64,000 bases of DNA from Utricularia gibba (GCA_002189035.1 NEEC01000002.1:5479001-5543000), one strand, 5' to 3'. Positions 36,601-48,600 are shown, numbered from the stretch's first letter. The notes: generated by a model from the letters alone, not told the origin. Translations and numbers: made by a program.

Positions 36601-38096
36601 TATCATATTTGAGAGCGTAGGCCAAGTTAATCTCCCAAAAACGGACATCCAGGTGCCATTACAAAAGCAAAGAAACTTGTTGATGAATTCAATTATCCTG
36701 ATAAGCGCAGTGTACATTCTTTCCCCTTCCATATTGTTACCCTAGAAAATGAAGATGAAACAATGAAAAAACATGCAAGCGTCGAAGCCATAATCAAAAT
36801 TTTGCAATGTCATATAATAAATAGGGTAATCTGCAGATGTCAGAAATTGCACCTCAGGACCATTTGCTGGAGCCAACACAAGAACAGCTTCAGGGTCATG
36901 GCCGAGGTCCTCATTCAATTCTTCTAAAAATGAAACGGTCGACCCCTGATTCACTACTGGACTAAAAACATATTTTATCATAAAATCCGCAGTTTTAGAA
37001 AGCCCATAGTTTAGCATACCAGCAACCTGAATGAGCATCACAACAAATAAGAAAGTGCTGAAAGCGTTTAAAAAAAATGGAGAAAGACTTGTGGGATTTC
37101 TAATAATATTATATTTATAATTAACTGTAACTCACGTCCATTGCTTTCAAAGCAGTAGAAAGTTCAAGTCCATGAATACCAGCTGCAGCAGTGTGATACT
37201 TCACATGAATTGCGGTTCCTTGCTGTTCATATTGTACAGCGTTCTCCATAAACCGTAAAAGCAACTCTTGAATCTACATCCAAATCAAATGGCTCTAAAG
37301 AACAATCATGAAATTGGATAATAGCACCATACTGCTATATAACAAAACAGACAATACCAAATACGTTACTATGAATGCTACATATAAATATAATGTTTTA
37401 TGATTACATTATTACATTTATTGTGTCTGCTGAAGCTAAGTTAAATGTAGAACTTAAATCCTGAAATCCTAAACATGTGCATTGGAAATGAAAACTGCAC
37501 AGGACAAAGCCTATGATTAAATTGGGAATGATCCCAAGTACCTCTTCAAAGCAGTCAGACCACCGCCGTTTAAGAATCCTGTATACAGCCGGTTGACCCT
37601 GCTCCACCACGTAATCATCATTACCTGTAACTCCGAGAGCTTCCTTCAACTCCATCAACATATGTGCCGCCTCTACCACTCTCCCATTCTTCAAATCGTT
37701 GCCAATCTTCGCCAGCTTTCTATCTAACTCCAAAACCACTTGAAAAAATTCAGCAACTTCCGCTTTCTCCCTGGCCTCACGCTTCTTCTGCACAATCTGC
37801 CGAACGACGCTGCCGACATCTTCCTCAATCGATTGACCCGAAACAAGACTTAGAAGCCCGGAGATTTCTTCCGCAATGCGTTCAAAATTGGAAGCGACGT
37901 CTGAACACTGCTCGAAGATGGCGGAGAAGTCTTCCTGGTGGGAGAGAAGGAACGATCGAACCGTGGACTTGATCTTGAGAGAGTGAGCGTCCAGGCGGGA
38001 GATAAGTAGCCGGAGGTCTGGCGCCCATAGTGGAGAAGAAGGAGACTCCGGCACCGGCAGAAGATCCCGGACATCAATCCTGTCGAAAATGTCCAT
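33611..38096 (-). CDS. ZW10: ZW10/MIP1 homolog (kinetochore and NRZ/Dsl1 tethering subunit)
   Basis: Fourteen exons on the minus strand: 38096-37542, 37273-37136, 37026-36853, 36741-36580, 36377-36145, 36075-35929, 35837-35745, 35631-35536, 34983-34856, 34771-34694, 34451-34293, 34104-33957, 33887-33805 and 33727-33611; about 770 residues. ZW10 helps tether Golgi-to-ER vesicles with MAG2/RINT1 and acts at kinetochores. Recognisable segments are RDLLPVPESPSSPLWAPDLR at the N-terminus, FGRLTWPTLSNMIISSFLSK, FASRKRINILAKARNILLES, ANGFQNTHQIKQFE, VRIIWEPLLLHSAYEKS and the end SDFIRAIFTDSPLRKESLL. Two exons (36377-36145 and 34983-34856) are each one base short of keeping frame; both breaks fit loss of one base in a run. 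All splice sites are otherwise intact. It is either an intact gene with sequence errors or a recent pseudogene. Confidence 0.88.
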
Positions 38097-39212
38097 CCGA
38101 CGGAAGTCCCAGTCCCACCCACCGAAGTTCCGAAGGATCGACGAGCCTCCAGCGGAAGGAAGGCGTTCTTTTTATTTATTATTTATTTAATCAACACAGT
38201 TATTAAACTAAATTAATAAAATTTCACACTAAAAAAAATAAAATCACAATAAAAACAACACAATTTTAGGTCATTATAAATAGTTTAATTCTAAAATTTC
38301 GAAATTACAAAAAAACACTTAACTCTAAAAACACTATAACGAAGATTCAAACAGTTTTTAAATTTTTTTAAAAATGAATTCAATAAAAAAAATTTATATG
38401 GCATTGCAAAATTTTGATTCAAACTCAACAAAAATTTGTGTTAAGAGTTTTTTCACATTCATGTCTCAAATTCGACGAATAGAATGATATTTAAATTAGA
38501 GTTATATTGTATTCACATTTTGTATTATTCAAAATCATGATTTTTATATCGTGTTCATAGCTATTTTTCATATGATATATCATTATAATATTATTATTAT
38601 CAAAATTGGTTAGTTTTGTTAATATGAAAAGTTAAATATGTAATTTTATAAGTTTAATGTCAAATATAAAAAAACAAATTGAATCATTTATAACATAATT
38701 TTAAAATTTAAAATTAATTTTTTTTATACTGATTGTAACTTGGATTGTGGTTATCAAACTCTATGCATAAAAAAAATAATAAAAATGCATGTTAAATTCG
38801 GCAATAACAAAACATCTTTAGTAATTTTAACTGTTAATTTTTTATGCAAACTATGGTAAATGATTTGATTTTTTAATTATGTATATAATTATCTTAATAA
38901 TGTTTATAAAACTCTTTTATTAATTAAACGAATTTGGATTTTTTTCATATATTTAAGCACATTTATATTATTATTATTATTATTATTATTTTAAATAAAT
39001 ATTTCTATAACATATATAATTTTATCAATTACCAAATCTAAATTTTTGTGGTGTATTTGAAATGATTTTTTTTTTTTGGAAAAAAAAAAGAGAGCGAATT
39101 GGTTGAAATCAGCAGTGAGTTGTCCCATAAATTTCACGCCTGTCCCACACCGAAAACATGAATAATGCGCCTATATATATACATAATCCCAACTCAGCAG
39201 TGAGTTGAGCAA
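38097..39212. other. AT-rich intergenic DNA upstream of ZW10
   Basis: The ZW10 promoter is at its left edge. The rest is very AT-rich, with a (TTA)n tract at about 38967-38990. No gene or recognisable element is seen. Confidence 0.65.
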
Positions 39213-39455
39213 ATGGCGAAAGGCGTCATTGACAGCGTGAAGAAGTACTGCAGGAAACTCAAATGCCGCATAAAACCACGGGGAAAAAGCGATGATTCCC
39301 CAGCAACTTCGCCTGTTTTCTGTGACGAGCTTTTCGAGGCATCCAAGCCGACGACGACGCGGACGCGGGTTCTGGACGGCGAGAGCGGCCTCCTCCTCTG
39401 CCACCACATTGCCGCTCAGAGGCATTTCAGTATGCGCCCTAATATTTATATTTGA
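39213..39455 (+). CDS. Small basic hypothetical protein (80 residues)
   Basis: A single open frame starting MAKGVIDSVKKYCRKLKCR, Lys/Arg/Cys-rich at the N-terminus, with no domain I recognise. It is preceded at about 39172-39181 by TATATATATA some 35 bp before the ATG, which could act as a TATA box. A possible donor (TTCA|GTATGC at about 39430) means it might be only the first exon of a larger gene. Its GC content is well above the AT-rich flanks, which favours coding. Weak evidence overall. Confidence 0.3.
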   Translation: MAKGVIDSVKKYCRKLKCRIKPRGKSDDSPATSPVFCDELFEASKPTTTRTRVLDGESGLLLCHHIAAQRHFSMRPNIYI

Positions 39456-40350
39456 GTGACAAATGGATTTGCGTAGCTGCTTAATGGATCTTATTTTTCA
39501 TTTCAACTGGAAGTACTTTTCATCACATGCTTTCATTTGGCCGAAAAAAAAATAGAAATAGAACATCACTTCTTATGTTTAATACTTGTCACTCTTGTGT
39601 GAAATTTAATCATAAGAATTTATTTTTGAGAATTGATTATAAGATTGAAATTATAATTATATTTATTCTTATAAATAATTATACTTAATACTATTATAAA
39701 TAATTTAATTACTTTATTTTTAAATTATAATTTTAATATAAATATATTTAAATTGAAAGTAGTTATATAAATTATAATTTAAAATCATATGGTATTTTAT
39801 AATATAAATGATAAACAATACCTATTTTTTAAAGTTATAAATTTATAAAATATAATTATTAATAATTATATAATTTGTTTATTAAAATTAATTCTCATTT
39901 TTTATACTCATGAATTCATTTTATAATAATCATTTTAAAAAATATTTTCAAATATATATCAACTCTTATTCTATCAAAATTTTAGATTATGTTAAAATCA
40001 ATTTTAAAGTAATTTTTCCAAATGTAACTTCAGTTTTCTCTTTGATCGGTTCTATGGCTTCTTACAAGTGCAACAATGGCAATAGGAGTTAACAAAAGTG
40101 AGCCTAAAAGCCCGTGGAGATCAAAAGCAATTCAATGAGGAAATTAAACAACTTCCTCAAAATCCAAAGTCAACCAATCCTAATATTCTTTTTCAACAAC
40201 GACGAGATAAGAAACCAAAGCCTACAACATAAGAATCCATTCTTTGGGAAAGGAGTTTCTTGATATTGGATCTGCTCTCAAGTGAAACATTTATGTGATT
40301 CAATTCATAGTGAGCCCGTACAGGGCCCACGTTGCTTTAGAAGCCCGGTT
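39456..40350. other. AT-rich intergenic DNA
   Basis: This stretch is strongly AT-rich up to about 40020, then more mixed. No gene, terminal repeats or tRNA is seen. Confidence 0.6.
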
Positions 40351-40368
40351 CCAACAGTATATATAAAA
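40323..40368 (+). promoter_or_regulatory. Promoter of the snoRNA cluster (site II plus TATA box)
   Basis: GGCCCA (site II-like, 40324-40329) followed by the TATA box TATATATAAAA at 40358-40368. Transcription would start near 40395, about 140 bp before the first snoRNA. Site II plus TATA is a common arrangement for plant snoRNA and ribosomal gene promoters. The link to this transcript is inferred from position. Confidence 0.5.
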
Positions 40369-40530
40369 GAGCCCTAGAAGTCTTGGGCGTTCCTGAACTT
40401 TTGAAATCTGTGCCTTGCGGTTCACTCCCTCAGCCGCTCGTGAATTTCAGAAATCTGCCCCGTTCCTTCGTTTTCTTCTGTAGATTAATGTTTCTTGGTT
40501 CGGATTTTTCTCTTTTTCTTGTTTTCGTCT

Positions 40531-40612
40531 GCGTGCAGTGATGATCCAAATTATGTGGACTAGAGTTTCTGATCTTGCAATTGAAGACTAACCCTTGGCT
40601 GTCTGAGTACGC
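40531..40612 (+). ncRNA. C/D-box snoRNA 1 (25S rRNA 2'-O-methylation guide)
   Basis: C box GTGATGA (40538-40544) and D box CTGA (40603-40606) are closed by a 6-bp terminal stem, GCGTGC (40531-40536) with GTACGC (40607-40612). An internal D' box CTGA lies at 40569-40572 and a C'-like TGAAGA at about 40582. The guide before the D box, CCCTTGGCTGT, is complementary to ACAGCCAAGGG of 25S rRNA as I recall it. That would direct methylation of the C paired to the fifth base upstream. The guide before D', GGACTAGAGT, is complementary to ACTCTAGTCC, also in 25S. Box, stem and two guides agree, so this is a strong call. Confidence 0.85.
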
Positions 40613-40713
40613 ATTTTTGTTGTACTAGTTTGCTTTTACTTTTTTATCTTTCTCCAAAATTCGTCTTCTGTCGGGTTTTTCAATCCCATTGCACCCCAAT
40701 TTTCTAGGTATCT

Positions 40714-40797
40714 GGCTTGTGATGATGAACGATTTATCTTAGCGGATTTCAGTGAGATTTTTTCATCAATGATCTGATTGTTACACACACTGAAGCC
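40714..40797 (+). ncRNA. C/D-box snoRNA 2 (candidate)
   Basis: C box GTGATGA (40719-40725) and D box CTGA (40790-40793), with terminal stem GGCTT (40714-40718) and AAGCC (40793-40797). The distance between boxes and the stem fit a C/D snoRNA. The guide before the D box ends TTGTTACACACA; I could not place it on an rRNA with confidence. It lies 101 bp after snoRNA 1 in the same orientation. Confidence 0.65.
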
Positions 40798-40860
40798 TCA
40801 TATAAGTTTCCATTTTTCTGTTATATTAGTTTGGTTAGATTTTTCCATCCACGATATTTT

Positions 40861-40955
40861 TGCAATGATGAGGTTAACCACCATTTTGGTGTTGATGGCA
40901 GTGGATTCATATCCGTGAGCCATTCTTACTAACGACTTCTCCTTCCACTGAGCAT
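40861..40955 (+). ncRNA. C/D-box snoRNA 3 (18S rRNA 3'-end guide)
   Basis: C box ATGATGA (40865-40871) and D box CTGA (40948-40951), with a C'-like GTTGATGG at about 40891. The guide immediately before the D box, ACGACTTCTCCTTCC, is perfectly complementary over 15 bases to GGAAGGAGAAGTCGT near the 3' end of 18S rRNA. The target base paired to the fifth guide position would be an A. The terminal stem is short (TGC with GCA). The long guide match makes this convincing. Confidence 0.8.
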
Positions 40956-40989
40956 TGTAGCTACTGGTCCGTTTTATTTTATTGAAGCA

Positions 40990-41046
40990 GCGTCCATTAC
41001 CAATTCTGGGGGTGACTGGTTCCCCTTGGCATAATGGCTCGGACGC
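40990..41046 (+). ncRNA. Structured RNA hairpin, possible H/ACA snoRNA arm
   Basis: GCGTCC (40990-40995) pairs with GGACGC (41041-41046), and inside it ATTA with TAAT, CCAA with TTGG and GGGG with CCCC form a bulged stem of about 18 bp capped by a 10-base loop. A candidate ACA box lies at 41114-41116, giving a 131-base H/ACA-like span (40989-41119). No ANANNA hinge was found, so the H/ACA label is tentative. Confidence 0.35.
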
Positions 41047-41119
41047 AAGATGGCATTGTGGTTATCCTGATTCATTGGCTTTTCGATTCATGCTTTTGGA
41101 TCCTGGAAACGCCACAAAT

Positions 41120-42040
41120 ATCCTGCTTAAATATGCACAAATTGATTTCGTTGCTTTTCCAATGCGTCGTTTATTACTGGTTAACTCTCACTAAAAGAGT
41201 GAGGGATTTTTATGTTTCAAAAGCATAAACTATAAGCGGCACCTTTTCTTTCACCATGATACTACCTGTCTCCTGTGACATCTCTGTTTCTCTTTCAGCG
41301 CATAACATCAAGCATGATGAATCTGAAAGCTCGAGTCTGGACTTGTAGGGATCAAGGTAACATGCCGTCTGTTTTCGCCCATCGAGAGCAACTAGTCTTT
41401 TTAGCAACCTGACGTGTTGGAGCACTTAAGGCGTGTGTTGCTGTGTTGGTTTTTGGTGTGTTAAAACCATTTGGAATTCTTCAAGGGCATGATAACTCAC
41501 ATACCGTAAACGCTTGTACATGCAGTGAATTTGGACAGCTGATTCCAATGATATGCCTAGGAGCCTTCATGCTACAACTTCATCCATCCTTCGACAGCTC
41601 TAGCCAGGACTCTCTACTGACGTCACCAGCGTGTTTTCGGGTGCATCAAAACATGGCCATTGAGGAGGAGAGCCATGCTTTTTCCGGTGACAACAAAGTT
41701 TTTCCGGCGGTCCTTGGATGGTACTCCGGCGTCTATCCCCGCTTCTAGCACTTCATCGCGCATTCAGTAGATGCCTGCCGCCGGTGATTGACATGTGTGA
41801 CTTGTATTATTACTATTAATATTTGTATTTAGAGTTACTGAGTGACTTTTATTTTACATTTTAATTGTAATATAAATTTATTTTTAGAGTAAATAGAATA
41901 AGACGGGATGCGACTAGGGCTACGCGGACCCAATAGACAGTGTGTTTGGATCAGAGGATTCCTACTGCTTGGGTTCTGCGATAATCCTTTATTTTTTTTT
42001 TTATCGGGTCGTCAAAGAGCATAAAATAAGTTAACTTGCG
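41120..42040. other. 3' part of the snoRNA transcription unit and ATXR3 upstream region
   Basis: It contains a small hairpin (CTCACT with AGTGAG, 41187-41203) and open frames on both strands without known domains, including 41443-41748. It may be the 3' end of the snoRNA host transcript, followed by the ATXR3 promoter near 41900-42000. Confidence 0.45.
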
Positions 42041-42247
42041 ATGCGAGGCGCTCGAATTGAAAAAAACGGGAATTGCTCGCTCACATTCGCTTCCACGCCT
42101 CTCTATTCATTTCTCTCGATCCCTTCTCTGCTTGTAGCTGCTCGGGCCTTCGTCTCTGTCTCCCGGCATATCTCGACCTTCTCCATTGCTGATCTCTTCT
42201 CTCGTTTCACGTACTTCGCGGATCCCACTCCGTCCCCGCTCCCGTAA
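42041..42247 (+). other. Possible upstream ORF in the ATXR3 leader
   Basis: ATG at 42041 opens a 68-codon frame ending at 42247, just before a strong donor (CTT|GTAAGT at 42257). The donor pairs with an acceptor at 42470 to form a leader intron. If transcription starts upstream of 42041, this would be an upstream ORF that could reduce translation of ATXR3. The start site is not known. Confidence 0.3.
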
Positions 42248-42601
42248 GGCCAACTTGTAAGTCTCAGATTCAAAACCCTAAGACCGCCTGGAGAAGTTTG
42301 TTTCTCTTTCCGGTTGACATATCAATCGTTTCAATTATTCGGTGGGGATTTGACGGGTGTTATTGCTGCTCCAAATCCGAGAGCTCTCCAACCTTTTACG
42401 GTAGTGTGGGGGTTTAATTTTATTTGGGTTTTTGGGTAATGGTGTTTCAAATGATTTTGATCTTTTGCAGGTGGTTTTCGTGGTAGCAGGATACGAGAGG
42501 GAGAGCGTACTGGAAATTGAGGTATGAGCATACATAGCCCTGGGGAAGACGAGGATTAGTTATCGTTTGTTGGTGGGGAAAGAGTTCTCTTGGGGCTTTC
42601 C

Positions 42602-45600
42602 ATGGGCGATGGAGGTGTTGCATGTGCGCCTTCTCCTGCCATGGATAAGTTTTCAGTTTGCGGGGGTAGCACCAGCGGCAATACCAAAGTGGGTACTTCT
42701 TCAAAATCCATTAAGCTGGTGAAAGTCGTTAAAGTGGTGAAGGTGGTCAAAGTGAAGAAGAAGATGAAAGTTAAGAAGGATAAGGGCAGTGACGCTGGGA
42801 CGAAAAATCCAACAAGCGTCAATAATGACAATGGTGAGGGCACTTCTAATGGTGATGCTTGCACTGGTGGCAATGCGGAGGAAATGGAAGAGGGTGAGCT
42901 GGGGACTCTACCAGTTGAGAATGGGCAACTTCCTCTAGAAAAGGACCCAGGATGTTATGAGATTAAGAGTGAGCTTGAGCAGGGTGAATCTGTCTCCGGT
43001 CAGTGCCAGAAAAGTGTTGACTTAGACAAGCGAGATAGCAGGACATCTACTGATGACTTGGAGAAGGGGGAGTTTATTCCGGATAGATGTCACAGAAGTG
43101 ATTCTGTAAATAGAATTGATGAACATGGCTTGCCAAAGGCACGGAGATATGATACTGTAAGAGATGAAGGTTCTCGAAGTGATCGTGAACGGAGGGCATC
43201 ATTGATAATGAAATGATCCCGCATTCATCGTGTAAGCATTCTTATGAAAAAGAATTAGGCAGAAGTCCGCATGAAAGGAAGTTTTCTTCCAGATATCTAG
43301 GTGAGAAGACCCCTTGGACATGTTCCAAAGTGGGGGAAGAAAATTCGATGAAGAATGAACAGAACGACACTAAAGGTCATGGAAGGGAATACGTCTCTAG
43401 CAATCGTTTGAAACGTAATGCTGATGATTCTGTCAGTGTCACCAGGAAACACCACACTGGCCATGAGGAGCATTCTAGTTCAAAAACCCGAAGACTTTCG
43501 AATGATAGCAGCCGCTCTTCTTTTTATTCAGATCACCGTTCTGGAAAGTCTGTGGAAAGGCCATTTAAGACAGTTGCTCCTCCATCTAGGAATGCTCAAT
43601 CAGATAAGTATTCCTCAAAATATATAGAGCCTTTGAAAGGTGGTCATGACAAGCACACTAGCAGTCCACATAATCCTCAGAGGTCTCCACGAGATCGGGC
43701 TCAGTTCCACGATTACCGAGACCGCAGCCCAAACTTTTATGAGTCCCATGCTGATCAGAGACATCTGCATGATAGAAATGGGTCTCAGGAGCACACCCGG
43801 CGTCATGACAGCAGCAGGTACAGAAGTCCAAGTTATGTCGAGAGGTCATCTCGTGATCATGGACGAAACCGTGATGGAAGGGAGAAGACACCAACTTCTT
43901 CAGATCGGTCACCATGTTCCAGAGGGCAGTATAGTGATCAGTGGGAAGCACCTAGGAAATCTGGTTCTGGGAGAAGCGGCATATTCAAGGAACCAAGGGG
44001 TCGGGAGGAAAGTGTGAGTCAAGAGAATCAAAGACATCCAAGGAATTTCAAGTCAAGGGAAATGTTGAAAATAGAGATTCCTGCTCTGGAAAACCACTTT
44101 CTCATGACGATGTGACTCCAGTCTTTGATAATGCAGAATATTCCCAGGAAAATGAAGTTACTGTGGAGACAGCTCCCATGGAAGTAGACATGGAAATCTG
44201 CAACACTCCACCTCACGTCCCGGCATCAATGGATACCACTTCTGGAAAGTGGTACTACCTGGATCACTTTGGGATGGAGTGCGGTCCTTCTAATTTGTGT
44301 GATCTGAAAACACTTGTGGATGAAGGATATCTCGTCTCTGATCACCTCATTAAACATTCAGATAGTGATAGGTGGGTAACAGTGGAAAAAGCAGTCTCTC
44401 CAGTGGTTACTGGAATTTCCCTTTCAGTTGTTTCAGACATTGTTACTCAGCTTGCATCTCCTCCTGAGGCTCCTGGCAATCTCCTGGAGGATAGTGGAAA
44501 CATGATGTGTGTGGACGAAATCCTGGGATCTCATCTTGGTATCTCACCAAACAGCCACTTTTCGGACATCAGACCTTTGGAAGATTACCAAATTGACAAC
44601 AGAGTTGGAGCGCTCTTAGGCGATGCTAATTTAATAAGTGGGAAGGAAGTTGAGATTCTTGAAGGTCTGCATGCTATTCTGCAGTATAACTCATTGTGAC
44701 ATTGCATGCTTTGAGTTGGCTTTTAGGGCCTTTTTGAGATTTTTGAATGCTGCAATCCATTGCATTAATATAACTCATTGTGATATATGTATTTTCTAGA
44801 AAATAAGCCATTTAACTGATTTTCTAATTTTGTGGTCGTAAAACAAGGTGTCTTGATATTGTGTATGAGCAGTATTTCGTTCATGCTTTTCAAAGACCAA
44901 CTTTCATTGCTTGAATTCTAATTATATGTATTCTGTCTTGCAGACTTGCTGAGTGTCAAATATGGACAGGGGGGATGGGAGAGAGCACTAAATATTGAAG
45001 GTAGTTAGTTATCCCTAATTGTTGTTACCTTTCCTTTGGGTATTACTTCTTCATTTAAGAACTTGTTTCGTAACTGTTTGTCCATCAAGCAATGCAATTG
45101 GGTGCTTAGCTGGATTCACTAATTAGTACTACCTTGGTTCATGTTGACATCACTATCTTTAGTCTTTGCCTTGCAGTGCTGCAGGATTTGTTGTAGTGAT
45201 GCTTTAGATCTTGCTTGTAGTACAAAGACTTTATGCTGTATTTTCTTTTTATATGCAGTCTTTGTTTATATCTAGCAAAAAGTTTTGTACTTTATTCGTC
45301 AGGGATGTGGGGCTAGTTGTTAGTTTCTAGTGAAAGGGAAGTAAGAGGCGAAATAATGATTGTATCTCTAACCGCAGAACTACTTTCTGAGGACTCCAAG
45401 TCAATCTCAGATATTAATTTCTCCGATGAGATGGATAGTGCGTCTCTTTGTGGTGGCACATCACAGAGTTTTAATGGGAAATGGCCTTGTAAGGGGTGTG
45501 ACTGGAAGTGGAATGAGGAAGCTAATCAGGAACTATGCTGGAAGAAGAAGCTCGTTCTAAATGATGGATATCCACTGTGCCAAGCCCTCAAGTCTGGCAG

Positions 45601-48600
45601 TGAAGATCCCCGTTGGGAGCAAAAGGATGATTTATACTACCCATCACAGAGCAAAAGGCTTGACCTGCCATATTGGGCTTTTACTTGTCCTGATGACTTG
45701 GTTGATCCCTATGGTACAAACAAATCAATGCAGAATAGGTCTGTTGCTGCTCGAGGAGTGAAAGGATTAATGCTTCCTGTGATCAGGATTAATGCGTGTG
45801 TGGTGAAGGACTATGGGTCTTTTGTGTCTGAACCCCGTGGTCAGGTCAGGAGTAAAGACAGATTTTCTTCGAAGCTTCCACGAACAGTTTCAACAGTTGA
45901 TGTGCAGAGGTTATCAATGGATGGTCGGGTAGATGTCTCTCATGAAATGGATTCAGTGGATTCCCAGGAGAAGAGTATATCCATGGATGTTGAAAGGAAG
46001 CCTCTTTGTAAACTAGATGATCTAAAGTTGCCATTAGGTGATTGGTATTATCTTGATGGTGCTGGACAGGAAAGAGGACCATTTACTTTCTCAAAGTTGC
46101 AGATGATGGCTGAAGAAGGTGCAATTCAAATGCACAGCAGTGCTTTTCGAAAAAGTGATAATATTTGGATTCCGGTTTCTGCACAGACCGAGAGCAATGA
46201 AATCAGCAAGGATGAGAAAAAAAGCACCAGTTCCGATTCTTTCTCAGAGATGGGAGCTGTTGCATTGACTGAAGACCATAGAACTGCTAGTTTCCATGGC
46301 TTGCATCCTCAGTTTATTGGATATACACGAGGGAAGCTTCATGAACTAGTAATGAAGTCTTACAAGAGTCGGGAGCTTGCTGCTGCCATAAATGAAGTTC
46401 TTGATCCTTGGCTCAGTGCCAGACAACCGAAGAAGGAAATTGAGAAGTACACTCACAGCACAGGTATTATTCCTCTCCCTCAAGTTACCATGCAGGGTTT
46501 CTTTTTCCCATGAATACCACATTCAGTTTCATGTTTCTTGAATAACATGAAAAAAATATTGCTCCTTCGCATCTCTTGTGAATTTTTCATGCCTTTTTAT
46601 GTTGATCTTGTTTCCATTATGATCTAATTGGCTTTTAAACATTTCCAGTTTTGTTCATGGTTTGTATTTGATTTTGAAAAAGCAATATTGATTTGCAGAT
46701 TGGAAAGCAGCCAGGATTCATGGCTTTGGTGGTGATGATTATGATGACGATGACTTAGTGTTTTCTCACTCTGTCGACTTGGAATATGATGAGTTGTGTG
46801 CGAAATCTACCTTAAAGACTGATGATGAACTATACTCAGATTTTAAGCAGGAAAGCTGGGCTATGCTTGATAGACATGTACTCGCTAGGGTACTTCACTT
46901 CCTGAGAGGTGATGCTAAGTCACTTTTTTATGCTTCTTTGACGTGCAAGCGCTGGCAGTCAGTGGTTACTCTTTATAAAGGAATCTCTAGACGGGTTGAC
47001 TTTTGCTGTATTGGCACTAATTGCTCTGACATTCTGGTCATGAAAATAATGGTATGTTATATTTTTGTTTTGCAATCTCGTTTCTGTTGAAGTTAAAAGT
47101 TACAATTTTTTTCATTGTGTCCTGAAAACATATTATTTCACTGTGCAGAACGATTATAACAAAGAAAAGGTTACATCCTTAGTGTTGCGTGGTTGCACTG
47201 CTGTCAGTTACAACATAGTTGAGGAGTTTCTACCGTCATTTCCAAACTTATCAGTTATAGATATTAGAGGTTGTTCCCAGCTTGATGATTTGGTGCCCAA
47301 GTTTTCTAACATCAATTGGGTTAGAAGTCGTAGTTCTTATTCGAAACACCGTAGTGTTAATCACTTATCCTCTAATGAGACGGATGACTCCAGTGGCCTT
47401 AGGGAATATTTAGAAAGCTCTGATAGGAGAGACTCAGCAACTCAGTTGTTTCGCCGAAGTTTGTATAAAAGATCGAAGCTCTTTGATGCTCGGAAGTCTT
47501 CGGCTATCCTGTATAGGGATGCTGAGTTAAGGCGCTTGGCTGTTAAAAAGTCTGGAAATGCTTACAGGAAATTTGAGAAGTATATAGTGGCAAGTCTAAG
47601 AGATATCATGCGAGAGAATTCCTTTGAGTTTTTTGAGACCAAGGTGCTGTAAGAATATTTAATTTGATTAATGTTCATCGATCATATGGTCTTTGGATTT
47701 TGGTATTTATTTTCCTTTTTTTTTTGCTTAGATTTCCTTTATTGAGGAAAGAATGAGAAATGGCTATTATGCTAGTCGTGGTATAATCTCTGTCAAGGAT
47801 GATATCAGCCGTATGTGCCGGGATGCAATTAGGTAAAACACACTTATATATGGTTACTCTTTCTGCATTTTGTTGATAAAATGTTCGCATTGTCGGATGG
47901 TTCACTAGAAATCTTGTCCTTCATATTATATATTTGTATAGTGGTAGCAACTTAAAAATGTGGTGCATAATCTGGGGTGTATTGTTATGCGCTGTTGACA
48001 TGGTATACATGTATTGTGCTTCAGAGTTAATACTGTTTAAGATGAAAGAGGAATTTTACTTGGTTTTTTATTTTTATGCGTGTTCTTTACTCTACGGATT
48101 CTGGTGGAAGTGTACCATAAATAAGATGAATTTTGTGCAGAATAAAGAATAGGGTAGATGCAAGAGAGATGAATCGTGTTGTGTCATTATTTCTACAACT
48201 AGTCACAAGTTTGGATAAGGGCTCAAAGTTGGATTATGGACGAGATGCTGTGAAAGATCTTAAAGATGAATCACGCTTGGGATTTTCTTCTGTTGCCTCA
48301 AAGTATAAGCAGATTACGAGTAAGGCATTTGAAAGGAAACAGTCCTGCAGGAGCACTGGCAATCATCCCAATGGTCTTTTTGATTCTGCAGACTATGCTT
48401 CCGATCGTGAAATCCGAAGGCGGTTATCCAAATTAAACAAAAAATCATTGGATTCTGGAAGTGACACATCTGATGATTTTGACAAGTCATCTGATGCAAG
48501 TAGGTTTGACAGTGAGAGTTCTGTTTCAGAAACAGACAATGATATTGAGTTGCCATCTGAAGGCGTTTGTGAATCACGAGGGGAGGCATTCTTTGTATCT

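Noticed and set aside
41310-41416. A fourth C/D snoRNA from ATGATGA (41314) to CTGA (41409)
   Set aside because: No terminal stem closes the boxes and no rRNA match to the guide was recognised.
41443-41748. 101-residue open frame downstream of the snoRNAs
   Set aside because: No domain, no splice or promoter support, and overlapping frames are equally open.
45303-45317. In-frame TAG at 45314 after the AG at 45302, which would truncate ATXR3
   Set aside because: The better acceptor TCTAACCGCAG ending at 45377 joins in the right phase and skips the TAG, leaving the frame open.
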